From: Brevibacillus brevis
Lineage (GTDB): Bacteria > Bacillota > Bacilli > Brevibacillales > Brevibacillaceae
Assembly (NCBI RefSeq): GCF_022026395.1
Contig: NZ_CP041767.1
Span: 3,256,501-3,320,500, forward strand
Direction of reading: 5' to 3'
Length of the DNA: 64,000 nucleotides
Below are positions 50,772 through 59,141 of this stretch, piece by piece. How positions within the stretch are numbered: the stretch's first letter is position 1; each line of letters opens with the position of its first letter. A program made the translations under genes and the position numbers. The notes below the pieces were generated by a model that did not search any database, was not told where the DNA came from, and saw only the letters and a program-made list of their open reading frames with translations.

Positions 50772-51473
50772 CTACAAATTCACGATACCCTTCCGCACAA
50801 TTTCTTGAAGCTCGCTCAGCTCTCTGATTTCGTACGTCGGCTGAATGCTCGTCTGATTTTGCTTGCCCAGCGGATTGAACCAGCACGTATCGATCCCGTA
50901 ATGCGCTCCCCCTTGTATATCAGAGGTCAACGAATCTCCCACCATCAATACGTTCGCCTTCTCCGTCCATTGCAATTTGGAAAACGCGTAGTCAAAAATT
51001 TCCCGATCCGGCTTCTTATAGCCGACCTCTTCGGAAATAATCAGATGCTCAAAAGAGTCGCAAAGCGGTGAAGCGGCAATTCTTGCCGTTTGCACAGAGG
51101 CGAACCCATTCGTAATGATCGCCAAGCGGCAATCCTCCAAACTGTTGCACAATTCAACCGCTCCAGGTACCAAATGCACTTCTTTGCCCAAGGATTCAAG
51201 ATAGGTGCTGCCGAACGCCTCTGCATCGACGTCTAGCTGAACAGCTTTGAAAAGTCTACGAAATCTCTCTACACCCAGCTCTGCTAGAGTGATCCGCCCC
51301 TTTTCTAAATCCTCCCACAATCCTTTACTGATCTCTTTGTAGGTCGCTCCATAATCAGACGATCCCGTAGCGAGTCCAAACTGGGAAAACGTCTTTTGCA
51401 AAGCATTTTCTTCTGTCGTTTTGAAGTCAAGAAGTGTATCATCTACATCGAATAAGATGACTTGATAGCGCAT
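50772..51473 (-). CDS. HAD-family pyrimidine nucleotidase (YjjG/YfnB type)
   Basis: 233 residues. HAD motif I FDVDDTLLDF, motif II LAIITNGFASVQ, motif III KKPDREIF, motif IV VLMVGDSLTSDIQGGAHYGIDTCWFNP. This is the YjjG/YfnB subgroup that dephosphorylates non-canonical pyrimidine nucleotides and cleans nucleotide pools. Cytosolic and monocistronic. Confidence 0.88.
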   Translation of the reverse strand: MRYQVILFDVDDTLLDFKTTEENALQKTFSQFGLATGSSDYGATYKEISKGLWEDLEKGRITLAELGVERFRRLFKAVQLDVDAEAFGSTYLESLGKEVHLVPGAVELCNSLEDCRLAIITNGFASVQTARIAASPLCDSFEHLIISEEVGYKKPDREIFDYAFSKLQWTEKANVLMVGDSLTSDIQGGAHYGIDTCWFNPLGKQNQTSIQPTYEIRELSELQEIVRKGIVNL

Positions 51474-51562
51474 GGCAACCTCCAGAAATCTTTACTGATC
51501 AAGTATTCGTACAAACTAACACCTTTCTATCATATCAAAAATAGAAGGCCAAACTGCATACA

Positions 51563-51592
51563 AAAAGCCTCGAACTGTATCATTCGAGGCCA
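51563..51592 (-). terminator. Terminator after ymaF
   Basis: GCCTCGAA pairs with TTCGAGGC, followed by TTTTTG on the minus strand. Confidence 0.85.
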
Positions 51593-51603
51593 AGAAAGCT
51601 ATT

Positions 51604-51963
51604 TTAGAGGAGCGGCTTCTGGATCAACGTCGCGAATTTGAACCGATGAACATGACCATCGTTGAATGTGGTCGATCCACTTACGAAATGAACATGTTTC
51701 CCATTCCCAACCGGGATGGCAGGTCCAGTAACAATTCTCACACCATGCAGATGATTAAAGAAATCTGTGCTGGATCGAATGACATGAACGTGGCTGTTTC
51801 CTCTCGGGATGGCTTGACCAGTGACACCAGCAAAACGGTGGTTATGCCGATCTGCTCCTTGTTCTGCAAGCTGCGTACTACCTAAAAACTCATGAACATG
51901 TCTTTGAAGCCGCGTTGTACTTTTTCGTTTTAACTTCCATTTCATCCTATTCTTTTTCGCCAT
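51604..51963 (-). CDS. ymaF: YmaF family His-rich protein
   Basis: 119 residues. Four similar His-containing repeats: HVHEFLGSTQLAEQGADRHNHRFAGVTGQAIP, SHVHVIRSSTDFFNHLHGVRIVTGPAIPVGNGKHVHFVSGSTTFNDGHVHRFKFATLI. This is the YmaF family of Bacillales. H-x-H pairs could bind metal. The role is unknown; expression in sporulating cells is often assumed. I chose the fourth-codon ATG because AAGGA lies eight bases before it. Confidence 0.87.
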   Translation of the reverse strand: MAKKNRMKWKLKRKSTTRLQRHVHEFLGSTQLAEQGADRHNHRFAGVTGQAIPRGNSHVHVIRSSTDFFNHLHGVRIVTGPAIPVGNGKHVHFVSGSTTFNDGHVHRFKFATLIQKPLL

Positions 51964-52067
51964 TACTTCCATCCTTCCACCCTTGGCTTACTCCCACTAT
52001 ATTCAGGCAGACAAGGAGGCGAACTGGTCAACAGCTTGTTTTCTACGAAAATCCATACTACCCTAGC

Positions 52068-52712
52068 TTAGTTCACACTTTTTCCAACATAGCTCCCTGC
52101 AATAATGATCGAATTGGTATATCCGCCACTTACATTATCGAAACCTGAGAGTAAGGTTGGAACCCCCAGAAATTCAACTGTATCTTCTTCGTAGATATCT
52201 AATCCACCTAGATAAACGACTTGGTAGCTATGCTCCTCGTCATTGACGACATGCAAGACAGAAACGGTTCCCATTTCCGGTATTTCTTCCTCTTCGATGC
52301 TTAGCACTGTTCCTTTATCTTGAATCATCGAGGCATGATACTTGGAAATATTTTTATTGATATGTTTCGGTTGCACATTTTGATCAACTAATTGCTTGGC
52401 TTCCTTCACTTTCTCCCCGGTTGCCGGGAACAGATGAGCATACTTCGCCAAAAACGCTTTGGATTCCGGTGGAAATTCTTCTCCAGCTTTAAAGCCATTC
52501 ACTTCATGTAGGGCGAGTACAGCCATCGAAAGATACGTAGCGACATTATTATTTTCTGATTCCACCACTCCCCCTTTAGCTTCACTCGTGGAAGAAGAGC
52601 CTTGTGTGGCTAAATTGGAAAACGCGGATGAAGCACTTGAATTGGTTGAACCACATCCTGTAGCAAGAATAAAGGCAACAAGTATGAATGCATAAGAAAA
52701 TGAAACTCTCAT
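52068..52712 (-). CDS. Lipoprotein of unknown function
   Basis: 214 residues. Lipoprotein signal RVSFSYAFILVAFILATGC with the Cys, then a Ser/Thr-rich spacer (GSTNSSASSAFSNLATQGSSST), then a folded domain with YLSMAVLALHEVNGFKAGEEFPPESKAFLAKYAHLFPATG and a beta-rich end TVLSIEEEEIPEMGTVSVLHVVNDEEHSYQVVYLGGLDIYEEDTVEFLGVPTLLSGFDNVSGGYTNSIIIAGSYV. No family is recognised. It would sit on the outer face of the membrane. Confidence 0.7.
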   Translation of the reverse strand: MRVSFSYAFILVAFILATGCGSTNSSASSAFSNLATQGSSSTSEAKGGVVESENNNVATYLSMAVLALHEVNGFKAGEEFPPESKAFLAKYAHLFPATGEKVKEAKQLVDQNVQPKHINKNISKYHASMIQDKGTVLSIEEEEIPEMGTVSVLHVVNDEEHSYQVVYLGGLDIYEEDTVEFLGVPTLLSGFDNVSGGYTNSIIIAGSYVGKSVN

Positions 52713-52796
52713 GTAAATCAACCTTTCCTATTATTTCCTTCCCTTCATTATCTCATGGTATATTATCTCTCAACAAGGTAAAAGGAAGGTGAAGCA

Positions 52797-53324
52797 ATGA
52801 ACGCACTCTTAGTAATTGATGTACAAAACGGAATTGTGATTTGTGGGGATTACGAAGAAGAACTTTTTTTGATGGAACAGGTAATCAAAGATTTTAAAGA
52901 GAGCAATCGCCCTGTCATTTTTATCAGACATATCGATGATGCAGAAGAAAGTCCACTGAATAGAAGCTCTATCGGCTCTGAAATACGCCCTTCGTTAAAA
53001 GACTATTCCGACTACTTAATCGAGAAGCATACTCCTAGCTCCTTCTTCCAAACGGAGCTCTCACACACTTTAGAAAAGTTAGGGGTCGATCATCTTTTTA
53101 TCATCGGTTTTGAGACGGAATTTTGTTGTATGTTTACGGCGATCGCTGCCTATGATCGCGGATATAAAGTGACATTCATTAAGGACGCAACTGGAACAAC
53201 AAATACCGCCGAAACATACGGCATGCAAGGTTTAGACATTAACCGGTTTGTAGGTACCGTTCTTCGTTGGTCGAGTGTCATTGAAGTAGTAAACTACGCC
53301 GAGTACACTGAAAAATACAAGTGA
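52797..53324 (+). CDS. Isochorismatase-family cysteine hydrolase
   Basis: 175 residues. The catalytic Asp is in ALLVIDVQNGIV, the Lys in EKHTPSSFFQT and the nucleophilic Cys in IIGFETEFCCMFTAIAAYDRGYKVTFIKDATGT. The cysteine-hydrolase fold covers nicotinamidases, N-carbamoylsarcosine amidases and similar amidases; the substrate here is unknown. GGAAGGTGAAGCA precedes the ATG. Confidence 0.9.
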   Translation: MNALLVIDVQNGIVICGDYEEELFLMEQVIKDFKESNRPVIFIRHIDDAEESPLNRSSIGSEIRPSLKDYSDYLIEKHTPSSFFQTELSHTLEKLGVDHLFIIGFETEFCCMFTAIAAYDRGYKVTFIKDATGTTNTAETYGMQGLDINRFVGTVLRWSSVIEVVNYAEYTEKYK

Positions 53325-53458
53325 TGTGAGAAGGCACTTAAAAGAGAACTAGCTGATAGCCAATCCTTTGCAGAACGTTCCGTTAGCTATATGACAAAAG
53401 ATGTCATAATGAACGATTTATACTGAATCCATCAACGAAACGATTGGAGGATTTCAGT

Positions 53459-53833
53459 ATGACAGGTCTGCGTATTTTTGCAAAATGGGTAATGATCGTA
53501 GGGTTGTGCCTGATGTTCGTTTCATCTGGTATTTACAAGCTGATAGGACATCCAGAGGCAACACTTGCTTTCCAAGCACTCGGGTTTCCCTCTTGGTTTC
53601 AAGTTGTGATCGGTTTAGGAGAAGTGCTCGGCGGACTAGGGTTACTGATGAAAAAGTATACACGTTACGCCGCCTACGTGCTCGCAGTGATTATGCTGGG
53701 TGCTACAATCACTCTTCTTTTACATGGTGACACATCTACTGTAGCGATTCCGCTTGTCTTATTCCTTGTTTTCTTGCTGATCGGTCGCCAGAGTGGTAGC
53801 AAAAAACAGCCGAATCGTGCTTCGTCAATTTAA
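53459..53833 (+). CDS. DoxX-like membrane protein
   Basis: 124 residues, four helices: WVMIVGLCLMFVSSGIYKLIGHPEATLAFQALGFPSWFQVVIGLGEVLGGLGLLMKKYTRYAAYVLAVIMLGATITLLLHGD. The S-G-x-x-K-L and A-F-x-x-L-G-F-P patterns are those of DoxX/DoxD-like proteins. The role is unknown; family members are tied to redox stress. GGAGG lies eight bases before the ATG. Confidence 0.85.
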   Translation: MTGLRIFAKWVMIVGLCLMFVSSGIYKLIGHPEATLAFQALGFPSWFQVVIGLGEVLGGLGLLMKKYTRYAAYVLAVIMLGATITLLLHGDTSTVAIPLVLFLVFLLIGRQSGSKKQPNRASSI

Positions 53834-53849
53834 TTTTATGACTCACTAA

Positions 53850-53908
53850 AAAGGCCGCCAGTTCCCCCTCCTTTACCAAATGAGGATCTGACGGCCTCCC
53901 GTTTTTTC
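53850..53908. terminator. Bidirectional terminator between doxX-like and rtpA-like genes
   Basis: GGCCGCCAG (53853-53861) pairs with CTGACGGCC (53888-53896), with an inner CCTC/GAGG stem; T-runs lie on both sides. Confidence 0.75.
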
Positions 53909-53923
53909 TTCGAGCTCGTTCGT

Positions 53924-54094
53924 TTACAAATGCTTTTTTATAAAGTGTAGTAGGGTCTGACCTTGTGCGGTAAGAATTGCTCCCTTACCTTGGCATTTTG
54001 GGCATGATTCCTCTTGCTTGTTTTCATTCACAAGAATCCCCTTGCCTTCGCATTCCCAGCAGGATTGCTCTAAGTCATCCATCGAAATCGTCAT
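53924..54094 (-). CDS. rtpA: Anti-TRAP-like zinc protein (RtpA family)
   Basis: 56 residues: MTISMDDLEQSCWECEGKG, ILVNENKQEESCPKCQGKG, AILTAQGQTLLHFIKKHL. Two C-x-x-C-x-G-x-G zinc knuckles of DnaJ type are followed by an ILTAQGxTLLxFIxKHL ending that matches anti-TRAP (RtpA/YczA) of B. subtilis, which blocks the tryptophan attenuator TRAP. AAAGGG precedes the ATG. No T-box or tandem Trp leader is seen in the 190 bases upstream, so regulation differs from B. subtilis. Whether it binds TRAP is inferred from the sequence only. Confidence 0.82.
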   Translation of the reverse strand: MTISMDDLEQSCWECEGKGILVNENKQEESCPKCQGKGAILTAQGQTLLHFIKKHL

Positions 54095-54283
54095 GAGGCA
54101 TAACCCTTTCCCTGCTAAAAATAACCGTACCTTGTCCTTATTTTAACACGAATTCGTCATGTTCTGCCAGCAAGTTCACTTTCGCTGTGGCAGGCTCTTC
54201 CTATGTAGAGATGCAAATATTTCCACATACCCTTCTGCCCGGGATCATAGTAGGTAAAGATAGTAAAAAAGGAGGGATGACAT

Positions 54284-54493
54284 GTGGATCAAGAAAAAGT
54301 AACCATCAAGATTAACGACAATGGATCAATTCGTGTTACCGGTGAAGTTGAGTTGCTGGATGGCGCAGGTGACAAGTATGATGTCGGTTCATCTTTTTCA
54401 CTCTGTCGATGCGGTCAATCCGAGAAAAAACCGTTCTGTGATGGCACGCATAAAAAAGTAGGCTTTGAAAGTGCACCACGAGCAAAAGCATGA
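54284..54493 (+). CDS. CDGSH iron-sulfur protein
   Basis: 69 residues from GTG with AAAGGAGG ten bases upstream. KINDNGSIRVTGEVELLDGAG...SFSLCRCGQSEKKPFCDGTHKKVGF carries the C-x-C-x-x-x-S/T-x(3)P-x-C-D-G-x-H signature that binds a 2Fe-2S cluster with three Cys and one His. A small soluble redox protein; partner unknown. Confidence 0.93.
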   Translation: MDQEKVTIKINDNGSIRVTGEVELLDGAGDKYDVGSSFSLCRCGQSEKKPFCDGTHKKVGFESAPRAKA

Positions 54494-54692
54494 TCCGAAA
54501 GAGCGCAGATGCGCTCTTTTTCTTTTATCCATCGCTTTTTATGTCAAATTGTTTCCTCCTCGAACTATTGGTATAATTTTGAAAAGCATTCTGAAAGCGA
54601 AAAGCCTATGATAAAGACATTCCGATCCCATACGCAATGGCGAAGAACTTTCCTTCGTCAGTTATGGCTGACAAAGTTAGGAGTCCACAACC

Positions 54693-55676
54693 ATGTATGC
54701 ACAAGTTGTACGTTACAATCAATTTGGCGAGCCCCATGAAGTATTGAAGGTCGAACAACGACTGATTGAACCTTTGAAGCAAGATGAAATTTTAGTAAAA
54801 ATGAGCGCACGTCCCATTAATCCTTCTGATGTCATTCCAATTCGTGGTGCTTACAAGCATCGTATCAACCTTCCCGCCATTCCCGGGTATGAGGGGGTTG
54901 GTACCGTAATTGATACAGGTCCTTTTGCTCCCCGCTCTCTTATCGGGAAACGTGTTCTGCCTTTGCGCGGTGAGGGTACGTGGCAAGAATACGTAAAAAC
55001 GACAGCAGAGCTAGCCATTGCGGTTCCTGATTCGATCCCAGATGATATCGCCTGTCGGTTGTACATAAACCCCATCACTGCGTGGGTCATATGCAATGAG
55101 ACCCTTCAACTGTCTTCTCAGCAGGTTTTGTTAGTCAATGCAGCCAACTCAGCCATTGGCCGTTTGTTTATTCAGCTATCCGCTCTTTTCGATTTTCGGG
55201 TGATCGCCATTGTCCGAAACGCAAGATACACCGAGGAGTTGATACAACTCGGAGCGTGGCATGTCATCGACAGTTCACGTGTGTCGGCTTATGATGCCAT
55301 CATGAGTGTAACGCACGGACAAGGTGCGCATGCGTCTATTGATTCCATTGGCGGCCCAGACGGTTTAGAGCTGGCGAAGTCTACACGTGCCAGCGGGATT
55401 TTCTTGTCGTTAGGCCTTCTATCGGGAGTTCAAGTGGATTGGTCGATCATCTCGAAAGAGCTTGGCGTTCTCCCACAACTGTTTTTATTGCGCCACTGGA
55501 ATCAACGCATATCTGTGTCTACCTGGCACGATACATTTGAGAAAGTCATCAAGCTTGTTGAGAATGGGAAACTCCTTTTGGCAGAGCCTGGAGAAAAATT
55601 TGCACTGCATGATGTAAAAGAGGCCGTGCAATTTGCGGAGAGCCGTCATCGTACGGGGAAAGTCATCTTGGTGTAA
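54693..55676 (+). CDS. Zinc-independent MDR-family reductase (enoyl-thioester/quinone reductase-like)
   Basis: 327 residues of the medium-chain dehydrogenase/reductase family without zinc-binding Cys. RPINPSDVIPIRGAYKHRINLPAIPGYEGVGTVID is the typical N-terminal substrate domain; LVNAANSAIGRLFIQLSALFDFRVIAIVRN is the NADPH-binding fold (here N-A-A-N-S-A-I-G for the usual GxxGxxG). This matches the mitochondrial enoyl-thioester reductase branch. The substrate is unknown. Single gene. Confidence 0.85.
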   Translation: MYAQVVRYNQFGEPHEVLKVEQRLIEPLKQDEILVKMSARPINPSDVIPIRGAYKHRINLPAIPGYEGVGTVIDTGPFAPRSLIGKRVLPLRGEGTWQEYVKTTAELAIAVPDSIPDDIACRLYINPITAWVICNETLQLSSQQVLLVNAANSAIGRLFIQLSALFDFRVIAIVRNARYTEELIQLGAWHVIDSSRVSAYDAIMSVTHGQGAHASIDSIGGPDGLELAKSTRASGIFLSLGLLSGVQVDWSIISKELGVLPQLFLLRHWNQRISVSTWHDTFEKVIKLVENGKLLLAEPGEKFALHDVKEAVQFAESRHRTGKVILV

Positions 55677-55789
55677 ACACCAGAAAAAGACGCTAGGAAC
55701 GGTCATGTACAAGTGGTTTCAATAACACCAAAGCCAAAAATGAGCGTCTTCTCGCCCTTTTTTGGCTTCGGCGAAACATAGGAGGTCCT

Positions 55790-56182
55790 ATGGCTAGACA
55801 TGAAAAGAGGTTTCTTAAAAATTATGAATCAAAAGCCTCGGAATATCTGAACGATAAAGAAAAAGCATCTCATCTCTTAAAAAAAGCAATGAAAAAAGCT
55901 GACAAAAAAGCGATCGGAGATGTTTGGGAGAATTTACAGCTACTCTTTAGTATTTTCGGTGATTGGTCGAGCGGAAAATATCGAACAATCCCTGTTAAAT
56001 CCATCTTGATGATTATTGGCGGGATTTTGTACTTTGTTTCACCCATAGACGCCATCACAGATTTTATTCCTGTTGCTGGTTTACTAGATGACGCGACAAT
56101 CATTGGATTGGTGTTTCGGCAAGTGAGCAGCGACCTTACTCTATACAAAGAATGGAAACAAAAGGAGTTTTTACAGGAATAG
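55790..56182 (+). CDS. YkvA family (DUF1232) protein
   Basis: 130 residues. After a Lys-rich helical start, VKSILMIIGGILYFVSPIDAITDFIPVAGLLDDATIIGLVFRQVSSDL is the DUF1232 signature (YFVSPIDxIPDFIPxxGxxDD). It has one or two membrane-seeking helices. Its function is unknown. AGGAGG-type site upstream of the ATG. Confidence 0.9.
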   Translation: MARHEKRFLKNYESKASEYLNDKEKASHLLKKAMKKADKKAIGDVWENLQLLFSIFGDWSSGKYRTIPVKSILMIIGGILYFVSPIDAITDFIPVAGLLDDATIIGLVFRQVSSDLTLYKEWKQKEFLQE

Positions 56183-56215
56183 GAAAAATACATTCGAGTA
56201 GAGCGAGGTGATTTG

Positions 56216-56857
56216 ATGACGTTACACAAGTATTTACATCATACATTTCCAGCGTTAATGCTAAGACCGCCCTTGTTTTATAGCTGGGATATTGGAATTC
56301 GTTTTGAGCTGGGTGTGAACTACGATTACCATAACGTTTATGAAAATTGTCCCTATTTACAGGGGGTTTATGGCCGAGCGATTACTTTATTCAAGTCTTT
56401 GCATGCACCTCATGATGACATTTTTATCGTCGTGGATGTAAACGATTTTGGGGACGGTGGGGCTTTCAAGCGTAAATTGAATGCCTTTTCCAAGTATGTG
56501 AAGAACAAATCCCTTTTGTATAAGCTGCAACAACACACTATCCCTTATGTTTTTCCAGAAGACGATGAAAATAAGACCTATCGAACGCATCGATTCGCCT
56601 TGAAGTGTAAGACATCGGACTTTTCATTTGTTCCGATGATAAAAGCGATCTGCCGTCAGGATATGGGATTACAACCACGTATTTTTCATCGGGTCTACTT
56701 TATCAATACGACTAAACAAACTATCTTTCACATCTATGACGATCGAGGCTGTGATTTATTAGCCACTTCTCCTGAAACCATCAGAGGGATTTACGAAAGC
56801 TATTCGCATTGGATTTTAGACTATGACAGAGCCAAGATCGATCAGGTATTTTCGTAA
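56216..56857 (+). CDS. DUF3885 protein
   Basis: 213 residues from an ATG with GAGG seven bases upstream. LFYSWDIGIRFELGVNYDY...VYGRAITLFKSLHAPHDDIFIVVDVNDFGDG and the conserved C-terminus FHIYDDRGCDLLATSPETIRGIYESYSHWILDYDRAKIDQVF match DUF3885. Members are often found with toxin-immunity or phage-related genes, but here the neighbours are plain. Role unknown. Confidence 0.83.
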   Translation: MTLHKYLHHTFPALMLRPPLFYSWDIGIRFELGVNYDYHNVYENCPYLQGVYGRAITLFKSLHAPHDDIFIVVDVNDFGDGGAFKRKLNAFSKYVKNKSLLYKLQQHTIPYVFPEDDENKTYRTHRFALKCKTSDFSFVPMIKAICRQDMGLQPRIFHRVYFINTTKQTIFHIYDDRGCDLLATSPETIRGIYESYSHWILDYDRAKIDQVFS

Positions 56858-56868
56858 AGGGATGACAG

Positions 56869-57786
56869 CTATGGCAACACATTTCCGGCAGCGCGATAGA
56901 TGTCATGCCACTCTTCTCGCGTCAAGCGAATATGGGCTGCTTTCACGCAATCTTTCATTCGGTCGATGTTCGTCGTGCCAATGACAGGTTGCATGTTCGC
57001 CGGGTGCCGTAGTAGCCAAGCGATGGCGATTGTCGTGTTGGACACTTCATATCTAGCTGCAATTTCATCGATTTTCTTGTTCAACTCAGGAAATTTCTCG
57101 TTCCCAAGGAAAGATCCTTCGAAAAATCCATACTGGAACGGCGACCAAGGCTGAATCGTAATATCGTGCAGCCTGCAGAAGTCGAGTACACTACCATCGC
57201 GGTTCACAGCCGAGTTGTTCTCCATATTGACGTTGAAGCCTTGCGAGATCATCGTCGCGTTCATAATGCTGAGCTGCAGCTGGTTAGCAACGATTGGTTG
57301 CTTCAAAAATTTGTTTAACAGCTGGATCTGCATCGGATTTTGGTTGGAAACGCCAAAGTGGCGCACTTTACCCATACTTTCCAAAAGATCGAACGCTTCC
57401 GCTACTTCTTCCGGCTCGACAAGCGTGTCTGGTCGATGAAGCAGCAATACATCCAAATATTCAGTTTTTAGGCGTCTGAGAATGCCATCCACTGCATTCA
57501 AAATATGCGCTTTGGAAAAGTCGAACATGCCAGGCCGAATACCACATTTTGATTGCAACAGGATACGCTCGCGCACGCTAGGGCTCATCTGAATTGCTTT
57601 TGCAAATACTTCCTCACAACTGCCTTTTCCATAAATATCTGCATGGTCGAAAAAGTTCGCTCCTTCTTCAAGTGCAGTTTGTACGAAGCGCTCCGCTTGC
57701 GATGTATCAAGTGATCCAATCCTCATGCAACCGATCGCGATGACTGGTACTTCCAACTTGCTCGTGCCGAGTGGTATGGTTCTCAT
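56869..57786 (-). CDS. Aldo/keto reductase
   Basis: 305 residues. TIPLGTSKLEVPVIAIGCMRI opens the barrel; the catalytic Asp/Tyr/Lys/His positions are in FFDHADIYGKGSCEEVFAKAI and LLQSKCGIRP...YLDVLLLHRPD. The end AIAWLLRHPANMQPVIGTTNIDRMKDCVKAAHIRLTREEWHDIYRAA binds NADPH. It resembles the YdhF-type oxidoreductases. Substrate unknown. The ATG follows GGAGGATTGAC. Confidence 0.9.
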   Translation of the reverse strand: MRTIPLGTSKLEVPVIAIGCMRIGSLDTSQAERFVQTALEEGANFFDHADIYGKGSCEEVFAKAIQMSPSVRERILLQSKCGIRPGMFDFSKAHILNAVDGILRRLKTEYLDVLLLHRPDTLVEPEEVAEAFDLLESMGKVRHFGVSNQNPMQIQLLNKFLKQPIVANQLQLSIMNATMISQGFNVNMENNSAVNRDGSVLDFCRLHDITIQPWSPFQYGFFEGSFLGNEKFPELNKKIDEIAARYEVSNTTIAIAWLLRHPANMQPVIGTTNIDRMKDCVKAAHIRLTREEWHDIYRAAGNVLP

Positions 57787-57876
57787 GTCAATCCTCCGAT
57801 TCCATTTTTTCATGTGTCATTTCAAAACAATCGTTTCAACACTCCCCCCTACTGGTGCTATAAAGGACAGGTTTCG

Positions 57877-58023
57877 ATGTTGAAATGGAGGTACAGACAA
57901 AGAAAGCAGGGCTTGTTTAAGCGGATTATCATGAGAGCTCATTGGTTTATTCAACTCGCAAGACTGAGAATCCTGCGGGTATGGAATAGCCATGAATCAG
58001 AAAAGAGAGTTCTACAACGTTAA
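57877..58023 (+). CDS. Possible 48-residue basic protein
   Basis: MLKWRYRQRKQGLFKRIIMR then AHWFIQLARLRILRVWNSHE with a charged tail. Very rich in Arg and Lys. AGGACAGG lies a few bases before the ATG. It could be real or chance; no family is recognised. Confidence 0.3.
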   Translation: MLKWRYRQRKQGLFKRIIMRAHWFIQLARLRILRVWNSHESEKRVLQR

Positions 58024-58081
58024 GGATTTCAGAAAGCAAAAACAGCCGGTTTTGTAAAGCCTGAAAAGCCTGCCTATCCCT

Positions 58082-59005
58082 CTAAAAGAGTGACAAGCGG
58101 CTTTTATTCTCCTCCTCTATAGCGATAACCTCTCTCGTTGCTTCTATGAAAGATAATATGATTGGTGAAAGCCATTTGTCTTTATGCCATAACATCTGTG
58201 TATACACGTGCAAGTCCGGAATTTGCCATGGAAGAGCAACAAGTTCGCCCCGTTCAACTTCCGCTTTCGTTGTCATTTCAGGAAGAAAGGCAATACCGAT
58301 TCCCGTAATTGCACATTGTTTAATAGCTTCGGCATTTTGAAACTCTAAATACGTAAGACTATCAATGCCCTTTTTCTCAAATTGCCGGTCAAACATGGTT
58401 CGATAGGGACAACCCTTCTCATTCGTCAGGAACACTTGTCCATGAAAATCTTCCAGATGCAGTACAGTTAGTTTCGAGAGTGGGTGGTCTGGAGCGGCGA
58501 AAAAGCGGAACGTTTCTTCTACCAACGGCTCCACTGCAAGTGCGCTCGAGCGAATGGGTTCGTCCAACATAAAGACGACATCCGCGGCTCCCTCAAAAAG
58601 CGTTTGCTTGAGTTGTTGATTTGGAACGGAGCGGAAGATGAGACGAACTCTCGGATGGCGCGAACGAAATAGGTGAAAGACAACTGGAAGCCTATAGGCG
58701 CAAAGAACTTCGTTAGCACTTACAGTTAGGGTCCCGCTTACATTTTCATTGTCATGAACAACACTGCGAGCTTCGTCCAATTTGTCTAAAACGCTTTGAA
58801 TATGAGTTAAAAAGCGTTTTCCCGCAGTTGTGAGAACGAGCTGCTTGCCCAAGCGGTCAAAGAGACGAACACCAAGCTCATCCTCCAATGCTTTTATTTG
58901 CATCGTGACGTTGGAGGGGACGTAGTTCAGCACTTCCGCAGCCCGACTGAAATTTAAAGTTGATGCAACCGTGCGGAACGTAATCAGTTGGCGCAATTCC
59001 ATCAT
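58082..59005 (-). CDS. LysR-family transcriptional regulator
   Basis: 307 residues. N-terminal HTH: ELRQLITFRTVASTLNFSRAAEVLNYVPSNVTMQIKALEDELGVRLFDRLGKQLVLTTAGKRFL; C-terminal periplasmic-binding-like effector domain. It is divergent from a MetX-like hydrolase with 136 bp between them; this fits the usual LysR-target layout. Two adjacent ATGs (59005, 59002) share AAGGGGA upstream. Confidence 0.93.
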   Translation of the reverse strand: MMELRQLITFRTVASTLNFSRAAEVLNYVPSNVTMQIKALEDELGVRLFDRLGKQLVLTTAGKRFLTHIQSVLDKLDEARSVVHDNENVSGTLTVSANEVLCAYRLPVVFHLFRSRHPRVRLIFRSVPNQQLKQTLFEGAADVVFMLDEPIRSSALAVEPLVEETFRFFAAPDHPLSKLTVLHLEDFHGQVFLTNEKGCPYRTMFDRQFEKKGIDSLTYLEFQNAEAIKQCAITGIGIAFLPEMTTKAEVERGELVALPWQIPDLHVYTQMLWHKDKWLSPIILSFIEATREVIAIEEENKSRLSLF

Positions 59006-59032
59006 ACAATCCCCTTTTACTTTCAAGATTAT

Positions 59033-59057
59033 TGAATATTACTTTGAGTTTTATTCA
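59033..59057. promoter_or_regulatory. Candidate LysR operator in the divergent intergenic region
   Basis: TGAATA (59033-59038) and TATTCA (59052-59057) are inverted around 13 bases, containing the T-N11-A form of LysR sites. It lies midway between the two divergent starts. Confidence 0.4.
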
Positions 59058-59141
59058 CTTTTACTGAGACTATCACAGAACTATACTAACAACAAGAAAT
59101 ACAACCTTAATGTATGGTTTCATTTTGAAGGGGGAGACAAT

